Assembly (NCBI GenBank): GCA_022113835.1 | Contig: JAILWY010000001.1 | Coordinates: forward strand, 13,756,501-13,820,500 | From: Atopsyche davidsoni | Lineage: Eukaryota; Arthropoda; Insecta; Trichoptera; Hydrobiosidae | DNA length: 64,000 bases | Reading direction: 5' to 3' | Shown here: in pieces, positions 48,921-61,133 of the stretch | How positions within the stretch are numbered: the first letter of the stretch is position 1 | Layout of the letters: every line of letters starts with the position of its first letter | Program-made: the position numbers and the translations under genes | The notes under the pieces: generated by a model | Database searches by the model: none | What the model was told of the DNA's origin: nothing | The model's input: only the letters and a program-made list of their open reading frames with translations

Positions 48921-49318
48921 GTATGTTTGAATTGGACAAATTCTGTTTTAAGTCTAGTGTTTTTTTTTTGCACCGCCTTATAATACAGACATGCTTTAAA
49001 GTTTTATCCACTGTCTGGTTTCTGAACAAAATTAAAACAAATTATCGTTCCTTCCTGAAACAAGTTTGTTTTGTTTTCACTTGTGGATAAGATTTGATTT
49101 TGGATCTGCGTATTATTGTATCTTGACAAAGTTTGTGTAAGGTGGAAGTATTACGAAATAGTTTTATGATTACGAACATTTTAGTTTATATCGATAGTAA
49201 TATGAATATGTGCTCCATATATAATATGTCCAGTCATATCAGATATATATTTTAATCATATCATAGTTTTATTCAAATATTTCTAAAAAACAACATGAAG
49301 TGTTAAAAAATAAAACTT

Positions 49319-49420
49319 GTGAGGGGAAAGCGATGTGAAAGTGCCTATGATATTTTTGGGTGTATAAAAGTGAGGTGAAAGCGATGTAAAAGTCTACTTG
49401 ATATTTTTGGGATACGACGA
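49319..49420 (+). repeat. Two-copy tandem repeat, 51-bp period
   Basis: GAGGGGAAAGCGATGTGAAA at 49321 is repeated as GAGGTGAAAGCGATGTAAAA at 49372, and each copy continues to GATATTTTTGGG. Confidence 0.7.
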
Positions 49421-50009
49421 ATAATTAATATAATTATATCGTTACAATTTTCATATAATTATTCTTAAATCCAATGTATCAGATGAGGACTTCTGGAATA
49501 TATAAAATTACACATAAAAATACAAAAGAAAAGAGAAGCATTCAAAATTAAATCGTTTGTACTTGTCCGAACCACTGTTTTCAACAGTGAATATCATAAA
49601 ATCAAAATACAGATCTCGACTTTCAGATCTTGATTGATTACGAGCAGGAAAATAATTTTTTAAAAAATCAGATAAAAACATTAAAATTTAAATTAAATAT
49701 TGTTGGTGCATTAAAGTCTCAATAAACTTAGTCAGGACCCTCACTGATATTTTTCGTGTTCTAACCTGATGTTTGCAATGTTTAGTTATAAATGTAAATT
49801 TTAATGTTGCTATTAAAAATAAATATTCGTTGCATATTTGCCCTTACACAACCCAATTACCAGAATTTTTATTTACTACTTATTATTTATTTTACATAAA
49901 ATTATAAGCAGTAATTTTTATAATTTTTAATTATATTTTTAGAATCAAATATTGTTGTGCATTATATGTATTATTGACTATGTCCAACTATAAATATACC
50001 TTAAAAAAT
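49421..50009. other. AT-rich spacer
   Basis: No feature supported. Confidence 0.4.
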
Positions 50010-50079
50010 TAAATGGTGCCCGCCGCCCGACCGGCATTTTAGAATGTGCTCTTGGGTGTAAAAAGGTTGGGGACCCCTG
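50010..50079 (-). mobile_element. Solitary hAT-like transposon end
   Basis: AAAAAGGTTGGGGACCCCTG at 50060-50079 is the complement of the CAGGGGTCCCCAACC end typical of many hAT elements. The adjoining GC-rich stretch, GTGCCCGCCGCCCGACCGGC, fits subterminal hAT sequence. No matching left end is found within several hundred bases, so the copy is truncated. Confidence 0.65.
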
Positions 50080-52239
50080 TACTAAAGTAATATAATTGAA
50101 ACTGCTATGAAAATACCAAAGAAAAAATTCTTGCATCAATAATTAAATATCTTTTAAATTTTTAAATATGTCTTAATTAACTTGGTTATTTTTATTATTT
50201 TCATAACGAATAATTATTATGTCATTAATTTATTGAGAACAAGTTATTTCTAACTCATTAATTTGATAACTTTCATAATTATTTCTTGATTAATAACATA
50301 TTATTTTAGTTGATTATAAAACCGGTTATTTTCAAGTTAAGTGCCTTAATATATAAGTTTCCATTGAATTTAGTTTGGTTTGCTTTTTGACTCGGTGGGT
50401 TCAACGAAAGTCCCCCAGTTTGATTCCACTCGTAAAAGGTAAATCCCAAAGTAGTGTTTTTGGGTTTAAACATATTTTAGTTTGGTCGTAGACGATTTGT
50501 TTTGAAATAGCACGTTTTAAATGGAAAAAATGCTTAATATTAAAATACTTCATGATTCATGAAAATTTAAAGTAATCAAAATATGAAATAAATTTTATGA
50601 TTTTTAAGAATCCTTAAGAAAAGAAATTTAATTTTTTTATGGGTGACGCAACAGTTATCATTTTTTTATGTGCGCGTATTTTCATCATCTTCGTCGCAGC
50701 TCCTGTCAATCCGAAGTTGATTGATTACCTTCCCATTCTTCTGCGATTCCCTCATTCCACAAAAACAACAAGGAAAATGTATTATACACTTATAAAACAC
50801 ATCAATATACATTATTATTGTGCCATATTATTCAAAGACATAAATAATCTTCACGCGAAAAAAATACTTACATTCTATTTCTTGAAAATTATTTCGGTCT
50901 ATTTGTTTTTAATGTTGTTTTTATAATTTATTATAAGATATCAATTTTTTAATTGGTAACAAAATATTGATGATATATGCATGTTTATTTACTAAAGTAG
51001 ATATTTTTAGTATTATTATTTATACATTAACATCTTATTCTTCGATGAGTGTTGAAATCTAAGTTTTTTTTTAATATTTAGCAAATCTGATATCTGAATC
51101 TCTTTTATTTTCTATGGTTGTTCCATGTGTTTATTTATAAAACATATTTAAAATAAAAGTTCTTTTGCTTATCAAAATATCAACGTGATAATTATATTAG
51201 TAAATGTCAATAATAAAGAAAAAAGGAAATTATATCTTGTGATAAAAACAATTATTGTTCCAAAAAGAATATTCTACATTAAACGTATTTCCAATGTGGA
51301 GGTTTCGAGTAAATTTTCATTATTCGCTTAAATAAGAAAACTCGTAATATACAATTAACTTTTTAAATGATAAGGGGTTTTTAATAAGTAATATTGTGAG
51401 AACTAAGCAACTTTGTATATTTTAACCAGCCGACTCATTACTTGGAGATATATCACTGATTACGTCGTGGGAGGAAGTAAATATATTTTCAGCCTGTTTG
51501 TTTTCTATTTAAATAAAATCTTAACAGACCCTTGACATGAATGATTATATAACTATTTTACATGTCCATGGTCCTAAAATGATATTACAAAATAAAAAGC
51601 AATCTCTAAACAAATAAAAATTAACGATTTTTGTATTAAATTGTAACACATCTTCAAAAGTTATTAGATTTAATTATAAGCAATCAACGGTCTCTTATGT
51701 TTGGGTAACAATTTAAACAGCGCCATATTTGAGGAAAACTGAATTGCAAAGTAAAAAAAAAGATTACAAGAAAATGAATGCAAAATATAATTCCTTGAAT
51801 TTTTAAAAATATTTCCTGCTTACGTTGAATAAAAATATAATATAAAAAATAATCTCAAAAAACTTAGCAACTTAAGTAATATGCGGATAATTAATAATAA
51901 TTATGACACAGTTGTTTGTATCATAAAGACTTCCTATAAAAACAATAAAAAATATGTCACATGTTCCACAATCAGATAATCTGAACCCATTTTGTCAGCG
52001 TAACTTCTAACACAAGACTTCAAGTACTCTAGCGTAAAAGTTAGAGTAATTTTAGTCTGGAGATGAAACTAGTTGATACGGGAAATACTTTGAGATAGAG
52101 AAGAAGATAATGCCTAGAAAAATGTAAGTTACGTCTAACTTACAATTATTATTTTATACCAAAGAATTTTTTGGTTTTTATAATAGAATGAATTGAATTA
52201 GGTTTAAATTTTATTATACCAGGTGCTTTAAAATTGATT
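50080..52239. other. AT-rich spacer
   Basis: A 95-codon open frame at 50639-50926 starts with ATG and has a hydrophobic stretch near its N-terminus. Its composition turns into AT-driven Lys, Ile and Phe, it has no splice or promoter context, and it is not called a gene. Confidence 0.35.
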
Positions 52240-52645
52240 TGATTTTTTTTGGGTGTTAAGATATCAGAAGTTTTCAGTCATTTGACGTTTCGTACCCCAT
52301 GCTGGGACGTTTTGTTTGTGTCTTTTCCAGCTGCTCGCTGACTTCCTTCAGTTTAATCAAACACGCTCATTTTGTCAGGAAGACGATTGAAAATCTCAAG
52401 CTCCTTCATGGCATCAACAGAGACAATGGGCAAAGGTTGAAGCCCGCGTGGTTATCGGCTCTATGCTTATTCAGAGTGCTCGCTTCAAAGTGCCAGCTTG
52501 GTGCATCTTGGAAGGGTGTGATCAAACAGAGGAGAAGAGCACGAAAGGACATGCAAACAAAATCCCTGAAAATGGTACGGGCGCAGAGTCTGAAACGTTC
52601 GAAGACTGTAAGCACCAAACAGCTCAACACCTAAGAAACCAAATC
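52240..52645. repeat. Fold-back repeat family C, copy 3 (longest, about 405 bp)
   Basis: The left end GATTTGATTTTTTTTGGGTG and the right end CAACACCTAAGAAACCAAATC are complementary relatives of the ends of copies 1 and 2. Near the left end, the minus strand carries CGTCCCAGCATGGGGTACG and then AAACGTC. The interior is GC-richer and open on both strands (111 codons plus at 52299-52634, 74 codons minus), unlike the other copies. The open frames match no family I recognise and may be incidental, but the interior could be a captured or ancestral segment of the element. Confidence 0.7.
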
Positions 52646-55600
52646 AACTTATCATTCAATCATTAAACACAAAGAATTCATGTTTGTATGTAGATTACAA
52701 AAAAAAAAATTACACACCCCGTATCCGTGTTTATTGATAAAACTTGTATTAAATTATTACAACACTTAAATATGAATATTAAATGTGCGCACATTGTGTA
52801 TAAATTTTCAGGGTTGGGGCTAAAAATAAATTTTTAAGTGGCGTCACCTACTGACGGGTTGATTTGTTGGAGAACTGAACAAACTTCGCAAAGACTGTTC
52901 AGCGACGATTTGAAAGGATTTATTGTTACTTAATTTAATACCTTGAAGACAAAGTACTACAGAATAATATTAAAAAAACAGAGAATATGCGGGGGTTCGT
53001 TAATACTATTGATGATGATTTTTATTTTTTCAATTTCATGATTGATATGAAACGTAATATCTCCTTGTGTTTAAGGTATTTATTATACGTAGTCCATATA
53101 ATAAGTAGTCCGTTAAAATCACAGTTATGAGTAGTTACAGATAGCAATAATTGTATTAAATAAACTAAAATCTTCACATCCATTTTATGCCATCTGGATA
53201 AAAGTTTATGATGCATTTTGTTTCGTACATGAAACATTAAGTATACAAAAAATCAGACAGTAATCAAAATCCAGCATCCGTCTTTCCACCCTGACAATTT
53301 ATAGCCCAATGAATTCTAACGGTTTTTATTCCCCTCTCCTGAAGTACGGCGCGGTTTCAGGAGTCCTTAATATATCTGAAACAATTAACGTTTTTTCGCC
53401 GAAAGCGATTAACAGTATAATATATTCAGTTTTACCGCTTGCGCCTTATGTTACACAGATTAAGCAAGCAATTGCCAACAGTTTTTTAAGACTGAATTCG
53501 ATTTTACTTTATCCATTCTTAGCACTGAAATTCAATTATGTTTTTAGGGGAGCGTTTTTGAACAAATACTGTCGTTTATCACTGGAACACGAGTTCTAAC
53601 GCTTACGAATTAAATGTAAATATAAATTGAAACGAATCGTAGAAATACGGGTGTTACTTTGTAGAATTAAAAAACCTTTTAAATATAATGGTTTTTTGTA
53701 AAAGACATCCAAACACAGATTTACTGAATAAGTAGTCCATAAGGCCATTTTGTGAAAGTAAGAATAAGCAAAGTTTAAGCAAGTGGCTTGAAAAAAAATT
53801 ATATTGAACTTTAATTGGAATTAATTCTCAATAAGTCACAAAAAACGTTTAATAAATATATTCAAGCTTGATACAAATTTGGCGATTCGAGGGTGTTCCT
53901 TATAACTATACTCAGAATAGAAAATTTAAAAAGCATTTCGTATAGATCTTTTTAATATTTAACCAATGCCAAATCCAAGTAAAATAAAATCAATAAAAAT
54001 CACACTGAAACCAGCCAAAATAGCATTAAACAACAAACAACTTTATGACATTTACTGTATTGTTAATCTAACATTATGTTAACATGTAAATGTTAAGAGT
54101 TTGTGGGATAACTTTCGATGAACAAAGCGTTTCTCCCTCTTTCTGTCTTTCAACTAAGTTAAGGGTTATTTGGTTAGAGTAAGTGTGATTCACCAAGTCT
54201 GACCTGTGTTCTCGTATACAAGGAAACCCTATGTCTAAATATATCAGCTTTGAGAAATTATATTTAAAGGCATGTTTATAATTCATACAAATTTTCAAGT
54301 CAAGCTTATTGTTAAACGTCAGTCAAATTCATTGTTTTAATAACAAATATTGTTATAATTTTGCATTTCTAAACTGCAGGTAGATTTGTGTATTCACGTA
54401 AAGAAAATTTCAGGAATTGGGCAGTAGTGAAAATATTTAGTTTATTTTACATATACTGATACCTTTTTCATGTGTGTTATTTCATATTTATTGTAAATAT
54501 AATTAATAAATTTTACATACTGGTTCTATTTATTAACACAAAGATACCACGAACGAAAGAATGTTTCTTTTGCATTATTTATCATAACATTTTTATATTG
54601 AAGATAGTTTTATTGTGATTTGTTTCTTAGACATCTATTTTTATTTTTAATATATCTACGAATGTCGAAAAAATACTTATATCGCTACTTATAGTATTTC
54701 TCGCATTTCTAGACTGGATGAATATGAATGATATCGAGTAAACGCGGCGATGAACTGAGATTAGATCTAGACCTAAAATGGGGAAGTAAAGAAAATATAT
54801 TTTGGCCTTCTCCTTATAATGTAGGTATGAGCGAGATGTACTTAGTCGTATTTAATATTATTATGTTTTTCATGTAGCGAGGTTTTAACATTTCACGTCG
54901 GAATTTGGGAATTTACAATCCGCCTTAATTGAATTTATGTTATTAAATTGCTTCGTATGGAGAAGATCCTCTTTTCAAAGAGAAGATCTTGCATTAAGAT
55001 TCGGAATTAGGTTATTCAGGTTTGTGTGTTTTGGTTACATATTCATGCTCTTATCAGATTCATTTCACATTTTGAGAATTAAATTATTTGTGCCATAATT
55101 AAATATGAAAAGTCTCAGGTCTCGCGATGTAATCGGTTGAAATAAATTGTTTGCAAAACACTCGTACAAAATCCAAGCACCGACTTCAGAATGTGCTTTG
55201 CATTATTTACAGTTACTATGATTGAAAAAAAATTCATGATTCGTATGATGTAATATATATTTCACTGATAACTGGAAAGATAGATCTCAGAGTTGTATAT
55301 GACGATACAAATTTCGAAATTTCAGAAGCATTTGATAAAAACGCATAAAGACAAACTGATTTATCAAAATGTATCTTTACTAGAAATGTAGCCCGTCATA
55401 AAATGACGTATTCGATGAACTATGCAATAGTGTTTGGCTGACAATTAGATGAATATTTGATTTCATTTTGTACACATATATTTTGAATAACCGGATATTA
55501 ATTTCTAAAACAAAGCCATTCTAGGAAATATCACATTTCGTGTCACAAACAACGAATCACTTTCACTGCACTGTTCTTTATTAGATGCAGTCTTTATCAC

Positions 55601-56095
55601 GTTCAATTGTGCTATTATTTTTTAATTACCTTTGCTGTGCTTAGACGGTGTTATTTTTTTAGGAGGAATTTTAAGTTATCAATGATGTGATTAATAATTT
55701 CTAACGCAACTAAAAAATAAAATTGGTATTTGTGTCAAGCTGACATAAACTGGAAATTTCTTAGAATCATCATATTTTGTTTTTTTGTAAAAAATCTAAA
55801 TTTGAAATTCTCGCTGTGAACAACAGAATCATGTAATTCGTACATAAAGCATATTTGATAGTTTTATTTAATTAGTTTATGAATGAAAATATTATCCTAT
55901 CGTCTTGAACTTACGTGCAAAAAATCAGCGTTGTATCTTTTAAGATATTCTATAGAGAACCAAAAAATGAAACATACACACACACACAATGGCTATTATT
56001 ATAGTAGATTCTGTAAACAAAAATTTAATTTAATGAATCACATTATATATGTCGATATTTAGATTATTTTAGTTAATAGACACAAGTCAAGAATA
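52646..56095. other. AT-rich spacer
   Basis: A 96-codon plus-strand open frame (53309-53599) is preceded by a pyrimidine-rich acceptor-like sequence ending near 53294. It lacks a coding-like composition, and frames of this length are expected by chance in this much sequence. Nothing else is supported. Confidence 0.35.
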
Positions 56096-56455
56096 GATTT
56101 ATAGGTTGTATCATTCACTACAGCCACGAGTCCTTGTTTAGGGGATTCCCCTTTTGATTGGCTCAGAAATGCCTGAATTCCTCGAAGGCTCCGCCTCGCC
56201 AAACGAAGTCGCACAGACAATAGAGGAGCTGAATTAAAGCAAGCCGTCTAGACGTGGCGTGAGAAGCTCAATAAGTTGTTAATTAACAAGTGCAGCCGCT
56301 CCCCGATGCGGTCCTGTCAAAGGCGACGCGCCTTCATAAAAATGTATTATCGTTAATTGGAGAGTGCGACACAGAACTGGAGTCGCCTTCTGTGAAACAT
56401 TTGATTGGGGTCAATCAATTTGTGTCACGAGAATCGCTGTGACGAGTTTTTTTTT
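56096..56455. promoter_or_regulatory. GC-balanced patch with homeodomain-type and CCAAT-type words, candidate conserved enhancer
   Basis: A 350-bp block stands out from AT-rich flanks. It contains TGATTGGCTC and TGATTGGGG (CCAAT-like on the opposite strand), GTTAATTAAC (about 56280) and CGTTAATTGG (about 56351), typical homeodomain cores. No frame or splice pair is visible. The mix of TAAT cores in GC-balanced sequence is common in insect developmental enhancers. Confidence 0.3.
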
Positions 56456-56984
56456 TATTGACGGTTATGAAAGGGCATTTATGAAATTTACATTTTTCGT
56501 ATATTCGAAGGCAGAGAATTTATGAGATATTTTTTTATTAGCTTCTCTATAAAAACGTCACTCTAATAGAAACAAACTGTTTTTCATCAAAATATACTCA
56601 ATTATTCAATGATAAGATATTTTTTAATTTCACAATTCATAATTTTTTTAAATGACATGCGATGTTTACACTAGGTATAGTGGTCTTGCTGAAGCAGACA
56701 AAAGCTGAACCATAGTATCATAGGGTCTAACGATAAGGACAAGTATTGATTAAATATCATGAGAGATTAGGGAAACTATCAAGGCAAATATAATTGCAAC
56801 TCACAAAAAAAACAAATAATAATTAACTTGTTAAAGAGCTGTCAGAAAATAAATAAAATCAATATCTTTGAACCTATGTTCAGTATAAACTTTGCAGCAT
56901 AGTGTCGTTATGGAAACTACCTTTGGTTTATAATTAGGATTCGATTAAACAGGTGATGATTTCAAAGTGATTCTATAATTACAG
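56456..56984. other. AT-rich spacer
   Basis: No feature supported. Confidence 0.4.
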
Positions 56985-57069
56985 AATCAGTGATCCGATT
57001 CCAGCTAAAATGAAGTTTATACCTGACCCGCCATGTTCCCGAATGGTCAATGAAGGGCAGGAATACAAG
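56985..57069 (+). CDS. Candidate internal exon, unknown protein
   Basis: The acceptor is TTCTATAATTACAG|A and the donor TACAAG|GTATAC. The 85 bp between hold one leading base and 28 codons, ending on a codon boundary. The peptide starts ISDPIPAKMKFIPDPPC and ends near NEGQEYK, a polar, proline-containing composition unlike the AT-driven frames nearby. The minus strand is also open but has no acceptor. Joining directly to the exon at 48792 would create TG|A, a stop, so another exon must intervene, or this belongs to a different transcript. No family is recognised. Confidence 0.3.
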
Positions 57070-59159
57070 GTATACGCAATATCGTACTACCAAGAATTAT
57101 TGTTCATTCACGTTCATTAAACGTGTGGATTTAAGTCTATTATCCTTTATTGTAGGATATAATTGGAGTTGGAAATTTGGACCGTAATTATATCTTTGGT
57201 ATTGAAAACTAGTATTGTAAATTATGATGACCTTGGGAGGTACTAAATACCTTTTAGGATGTTCTCTAGACACTACAGTGCTCGGAGGGTGTAAATGACA
57301 GAGAAGCGCAAGTTCACAAATAACCGCTTCCTTCCCAGAACTTTATAATTATAACTAAATACGTTACTACTCCCAAACTTCATTGCATTTTAGTGTGAGA
57401 TCACTTTTTGTGTTACTTTTTTTTGTAATAAACTGTTTCAATAACAATATTTTATTATCTTATAATGAATCATGAAAATCCGTGAACGAGAAAATAATTA
57501 GACCAAAACTAACGAGTCACATTTTAACGTATTGTTTTTTTAACTTCGAATAAAAAATGTTCCTATAAAAATTGGTCATGTGTTGTTTTTGACGTCATTT
57601 TACTGTTTATGCTATTTAATTGTTTTCCGCTTCAATTAAAAAAAAGTAATAAAATCTTGTAACTCTAATATTTGACATAGCTTTTAATTTATATTTAGAA
57701 ATATTTAAGGTTTTTTTTCTTTTAGTTGATAAATAATAAAATAAACGTTTGTTTAGATTTTTATGTTTTTAAAGGTCTTTGATCCTTGTTGTTTTACCAA
57801 ACAATTGACAAAAATAAGAAATTTATTTACATCTTATTTAAAAGTTAAATATAAGTCTATGAATATTAATTGCAACATTAGTTTCTTTATTGTCAATGTA
57901 AAAGTCAAATTTTGAATATTAATATTCAAAGTTAAGAGACGATTATAATCGTATTATAATGAAGTTATTATTTACTTTATCTAATAAATCAATGTTAGAA
58001 TATGGAAAGCTTTGGGGCGTGGGCGGCTGAGTGATGATTGACGTGAACTCTGAATATCATCCCTGTCGTCTCTTGTGATCACACCCTTACGGGGCAAGGA
58101 CCCGGCGACAGGGTGTGTAAAAAATCTACTTTACCGGCCGGCCAACTGTGACTTTCTCAGTGACGTAATCACGTAAGCCAGGGTCAAAAACATGCCAAAG
58201 AAACTAATTTAGGAAACTGAAACTTTTACTTCTAAAAATATTTTAAATAAATATTACATTATTTTTTAATATTCTAAAATATTGATATTTTAATACTGTA
58301 TATTTTTAAATGAAATGTTTTGCTGGATGAGTTAAAAATAAATATGACATCCTCGTCACATTATTTGAGAGTGATAGTTTTTTTTATTGCATGATGTTAA
58401 CGTAAGGGTGATTACAGATATAAATTTTTCAAAAGCCTTAACGGTAAATAAATTCAGGATCTTTTACATTACCACTGCTGAATCGGAAGTACTTGATTAT
58501 CCCGGGGTGGCATTGATGAGTCTGTCTTACTTTCCAGCGCTTGAACATTCGCAAATAAATGGAGTACGATAACAAAAACCATTTCAATGTCGATGAGCTA
58601 AATAAACAACGTACCAGGGTACGGTAAATATGTTCGCAAAGGGTCGGGCAGATGCCATCTAACGAATCAACAATCAATACTTAACGCAAGCCCTCTGTGC
58701 CACCTGAGCCTACGGGTGTCCTTTTCCACCTTTGTTACTATTTTTCCCATAACTGTTTGTATCCAATATTATGGTCGAGCAAAGCGGCGTTAACTCGTCA
58801 TGGTGAATCGGCAAAAAAAAACTAACTGAAGTTGGATGAGCGGCTGCTACAATCACGACACGGCATAAAAGTTTTTGATGGTTTGAATATTATGTAATTA
58901 AGTTTTAACTGAAGTTGTTATTTCACTTTTAGGCACACTAATCTAGTTGTGGTCCTAATAAAATCTGAACTTAATAATATTAAAAAGAAGAATGTTTAAA
59001 ATCTTATTTCAGGAATCATAAATTCTTTTGCTTTTTTATACATTGAGCCGACACTTGTTCAAAAGGAAAGGGGATAAGACCCCTCTTTTGAAAGCGTATC
59101 AATATTGTAAGAAGGAAGAATAATAATCCGATCTGCTTACAAAGTCAGGCTAACACTTC
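57070..59159. other. Spacer with GC-richer patches
   Basis: Patches at 57990-58200 (with TTACCGGCCGGCC) and 58470-58720 show no splice pair with an open frame. A CRE palindrome, TGACGTCA, lies at 57590-57597. The remainder is AT-rich. Confidence 0.35.
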
Positions 59160-59228
59160 AGTGCAGCTCAGTCAGCGGAAAAGTTTTTGAGCACTGAGTT
59201 CAATTCCCATTCGGGTCGTGTGTTTTTC
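59160..59228 (+). repeat. tRNA-derived repeat head (degenerate)
   Basis: GCAGCTCAGTCAGCGG is A-box-like and GAGTTCAATTCCC, about 30 nt downstream, is B-box-like. It is followed by CGGGTCGTGTG and an AT-rich body. This is the polymerase III promoter layout of a tRNA-derived SINE, distinct in sequence from the copies at 38.3 and 42.4 kb. Confidence 0.5.
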
Positions 59229-61030
59229 ACCATAAAAGTATATAAATATTATAAGCGATAATGAAAATGCAAATGTAATAATAAAGTTGAAGGGTATATT
59301 TTTTTTACTGAGAAAATTTATTTACTAGCAAAGTATTAACATTGTATTGTTTGTACAGTGGTTATAGCTATTTTTCATTTAGAGGTCTTTGTTACAATTT
59401 TTTTCTTATAGTTAAGTGATATTACTGACTCAAGCCTATTTCAATTTGGTAGAAGACGATTTTTTTGAAACGAATCATTTTAATTTTATTATTAATGTAT
59501 CGTTTGAGTAATGTAAAAAAAATCAGTTTTAAATTTGTGAAAGGTTATATTTTTTTCCAAATGAAATATATAACACACATCGATTTGCTTTTATCCACGG
59601 TTAAATCATATTTGCTTTAGAAAAAAGTCTGTGGTTAAGGATGTGTTTATAGAAAATTACAAAAATAATTTTATTTAATAAAAAATAGCAAGCATAAAGC
59701 TTTTGATATTTGGGAAAGTGCAAATATACTCAAACATTCTAACGACGCGAATATGCTCAAAACGGGAATACAAATTGCCTTTTCATTTTGTGAATTTTGG
59801 TGACAAATATTTACATGAATGTATTTTTGCGTTCAATAAATTCAACACGATAAGCTTTTTTGCATGGAAGAATTGGTCTCAGGATTTATCAGACAATGAG
59901 AGCATCTTGTAGAATACTATCAGATAAACACAATCATCAAATAATCTTGCACAGAGATTTGGAAAATTCGAAGAAAAATAATTAGTGAAGGGATTCGAAT
60001 ACTTTGTTTAATTAAAGAGAAATCTAAATTGAGTTTGTGATTTTGTAAAATTCGTTACGTACATTGTCTGATGAAATAATTCAGCTTTCGTATCTAAAAG
60101 CCAATCTCGTAATACGACAATATCATCCCTAATGACGCTTTATCAGAATCATTCATTTAAAAGCATATAATCTTGAATAACGGAAAATAATTTACGTTGC
60201 TGGAAACGGGGGATATCTTTTCAATTTTATGACAATAATTCTCTTATAGTAAATAAATAATATCCAATAATGTCCTTGATCAGTGAATATAACATGATTT
60301 AAAACCGCAGCAAATATTGATATTTATGTTTGATCTAATCTTTATTTTTCACGTATTGTTATTTTAAAATTTTTATTTTGGTTTTGCATTATTAAATAAG
60401 CTTCTACTAATTACAAGCAAAAATTAAAAGTTTGTATAAAAAATAGTATTTTTATAACGAACTACAGAACTTAAAAAAGTCTTTTAAAAACCTTTTTTAT
60501 AAGGTACTTAAAATTTAAATCAATTAAAATATTTAATCTCGAGATTGGTAATTTAGTTTAATTAAATTGGTTTAAGTACTTAGTTAAATACTTTTTGAAG
60601 TTCTATATATAATTTAAAACAATTGAAATTTGAATACAATATTTTATTTTATTTATTTAAGTTTTACTGCCTGAATTTGAGTTAAGAAAAGTAAAAGAAT
60701 TTAATCTTATTTTTAATTAAAAAAACAGTAAATATACTAACAACATAGTGATAATCATAGTAAAAATATTTGTATTGAGGCTCTAGCATACAATTGTTAA
60801 AAGAAATTCCATTATAAGAGGCTAGTTTTTTTCCTTTTAATTCACGGTTTCACCTTAAAAAAAAACTCTCACGATTATATGGAAAAACAAGGCGCATTAA
60901 ACTATATACATTGTTGAAGGTGCCCGTGAAACAATAAAAGGAGAATCAAAAGAATATGTTAGCCCGAACAATAAACACGTTTTTTTAGTATACCACTAAC
61001 GAAGAGCACTTTTGGTTTCACTTGTCACAG
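59229..61030. other. AT-rich spacer
   Basis: No feature supported. Confidence 0.4.
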
Positions 61031-61133
61031 GATTCTCGGCCTCATCCGGTATGAGATCGCTAAGACTTCGGAGCTAATGTATGGCTCATTTCCGCGTACA
61101 AGAGAACCGTATTTCAGCGAAATTCTTATTTAG
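61031..61133 (+). CDS. Candidate terminal coding exon, unknown protein
   Basis: A strong acceptor, TTGGTTTCACTTGTCACAG|G, leads into a GC-richer segment. One frame is open for 33 codons (one leading base, then ILGLIRYEIAKTSELMYG and onward to a terminal FSEILI) and stops at TAG, 61131-61133. The other two frames stop early. AATAAA occurs about 190 bp downstream (near 61317), as a polyadenylation signal would, though such words are common in AT-rich DNA. The leading base fits the two bases left over by the exon at 48792-48920, forming a tryptophan codon. An alternative is a very short exon ending at CCG|GTATGA (61048). Confidence 0.28.

Noticed and set aside
50639..50926. 95-codon open frame with a hydrophobic N-terminal stretch
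   Set aside because: The second half is AT-driven Lys/Ile/Phe sequence, there is no promoter or splice context, and frames of this length are expected by chance in 64 kb.
53309..53599. 96-codon open frame preceded by a pyrimidine tract and AG
   Set aside because: Composition does not differ from surrounding DNA, there is no donor or polyadenylation context, and chance is sufficient.
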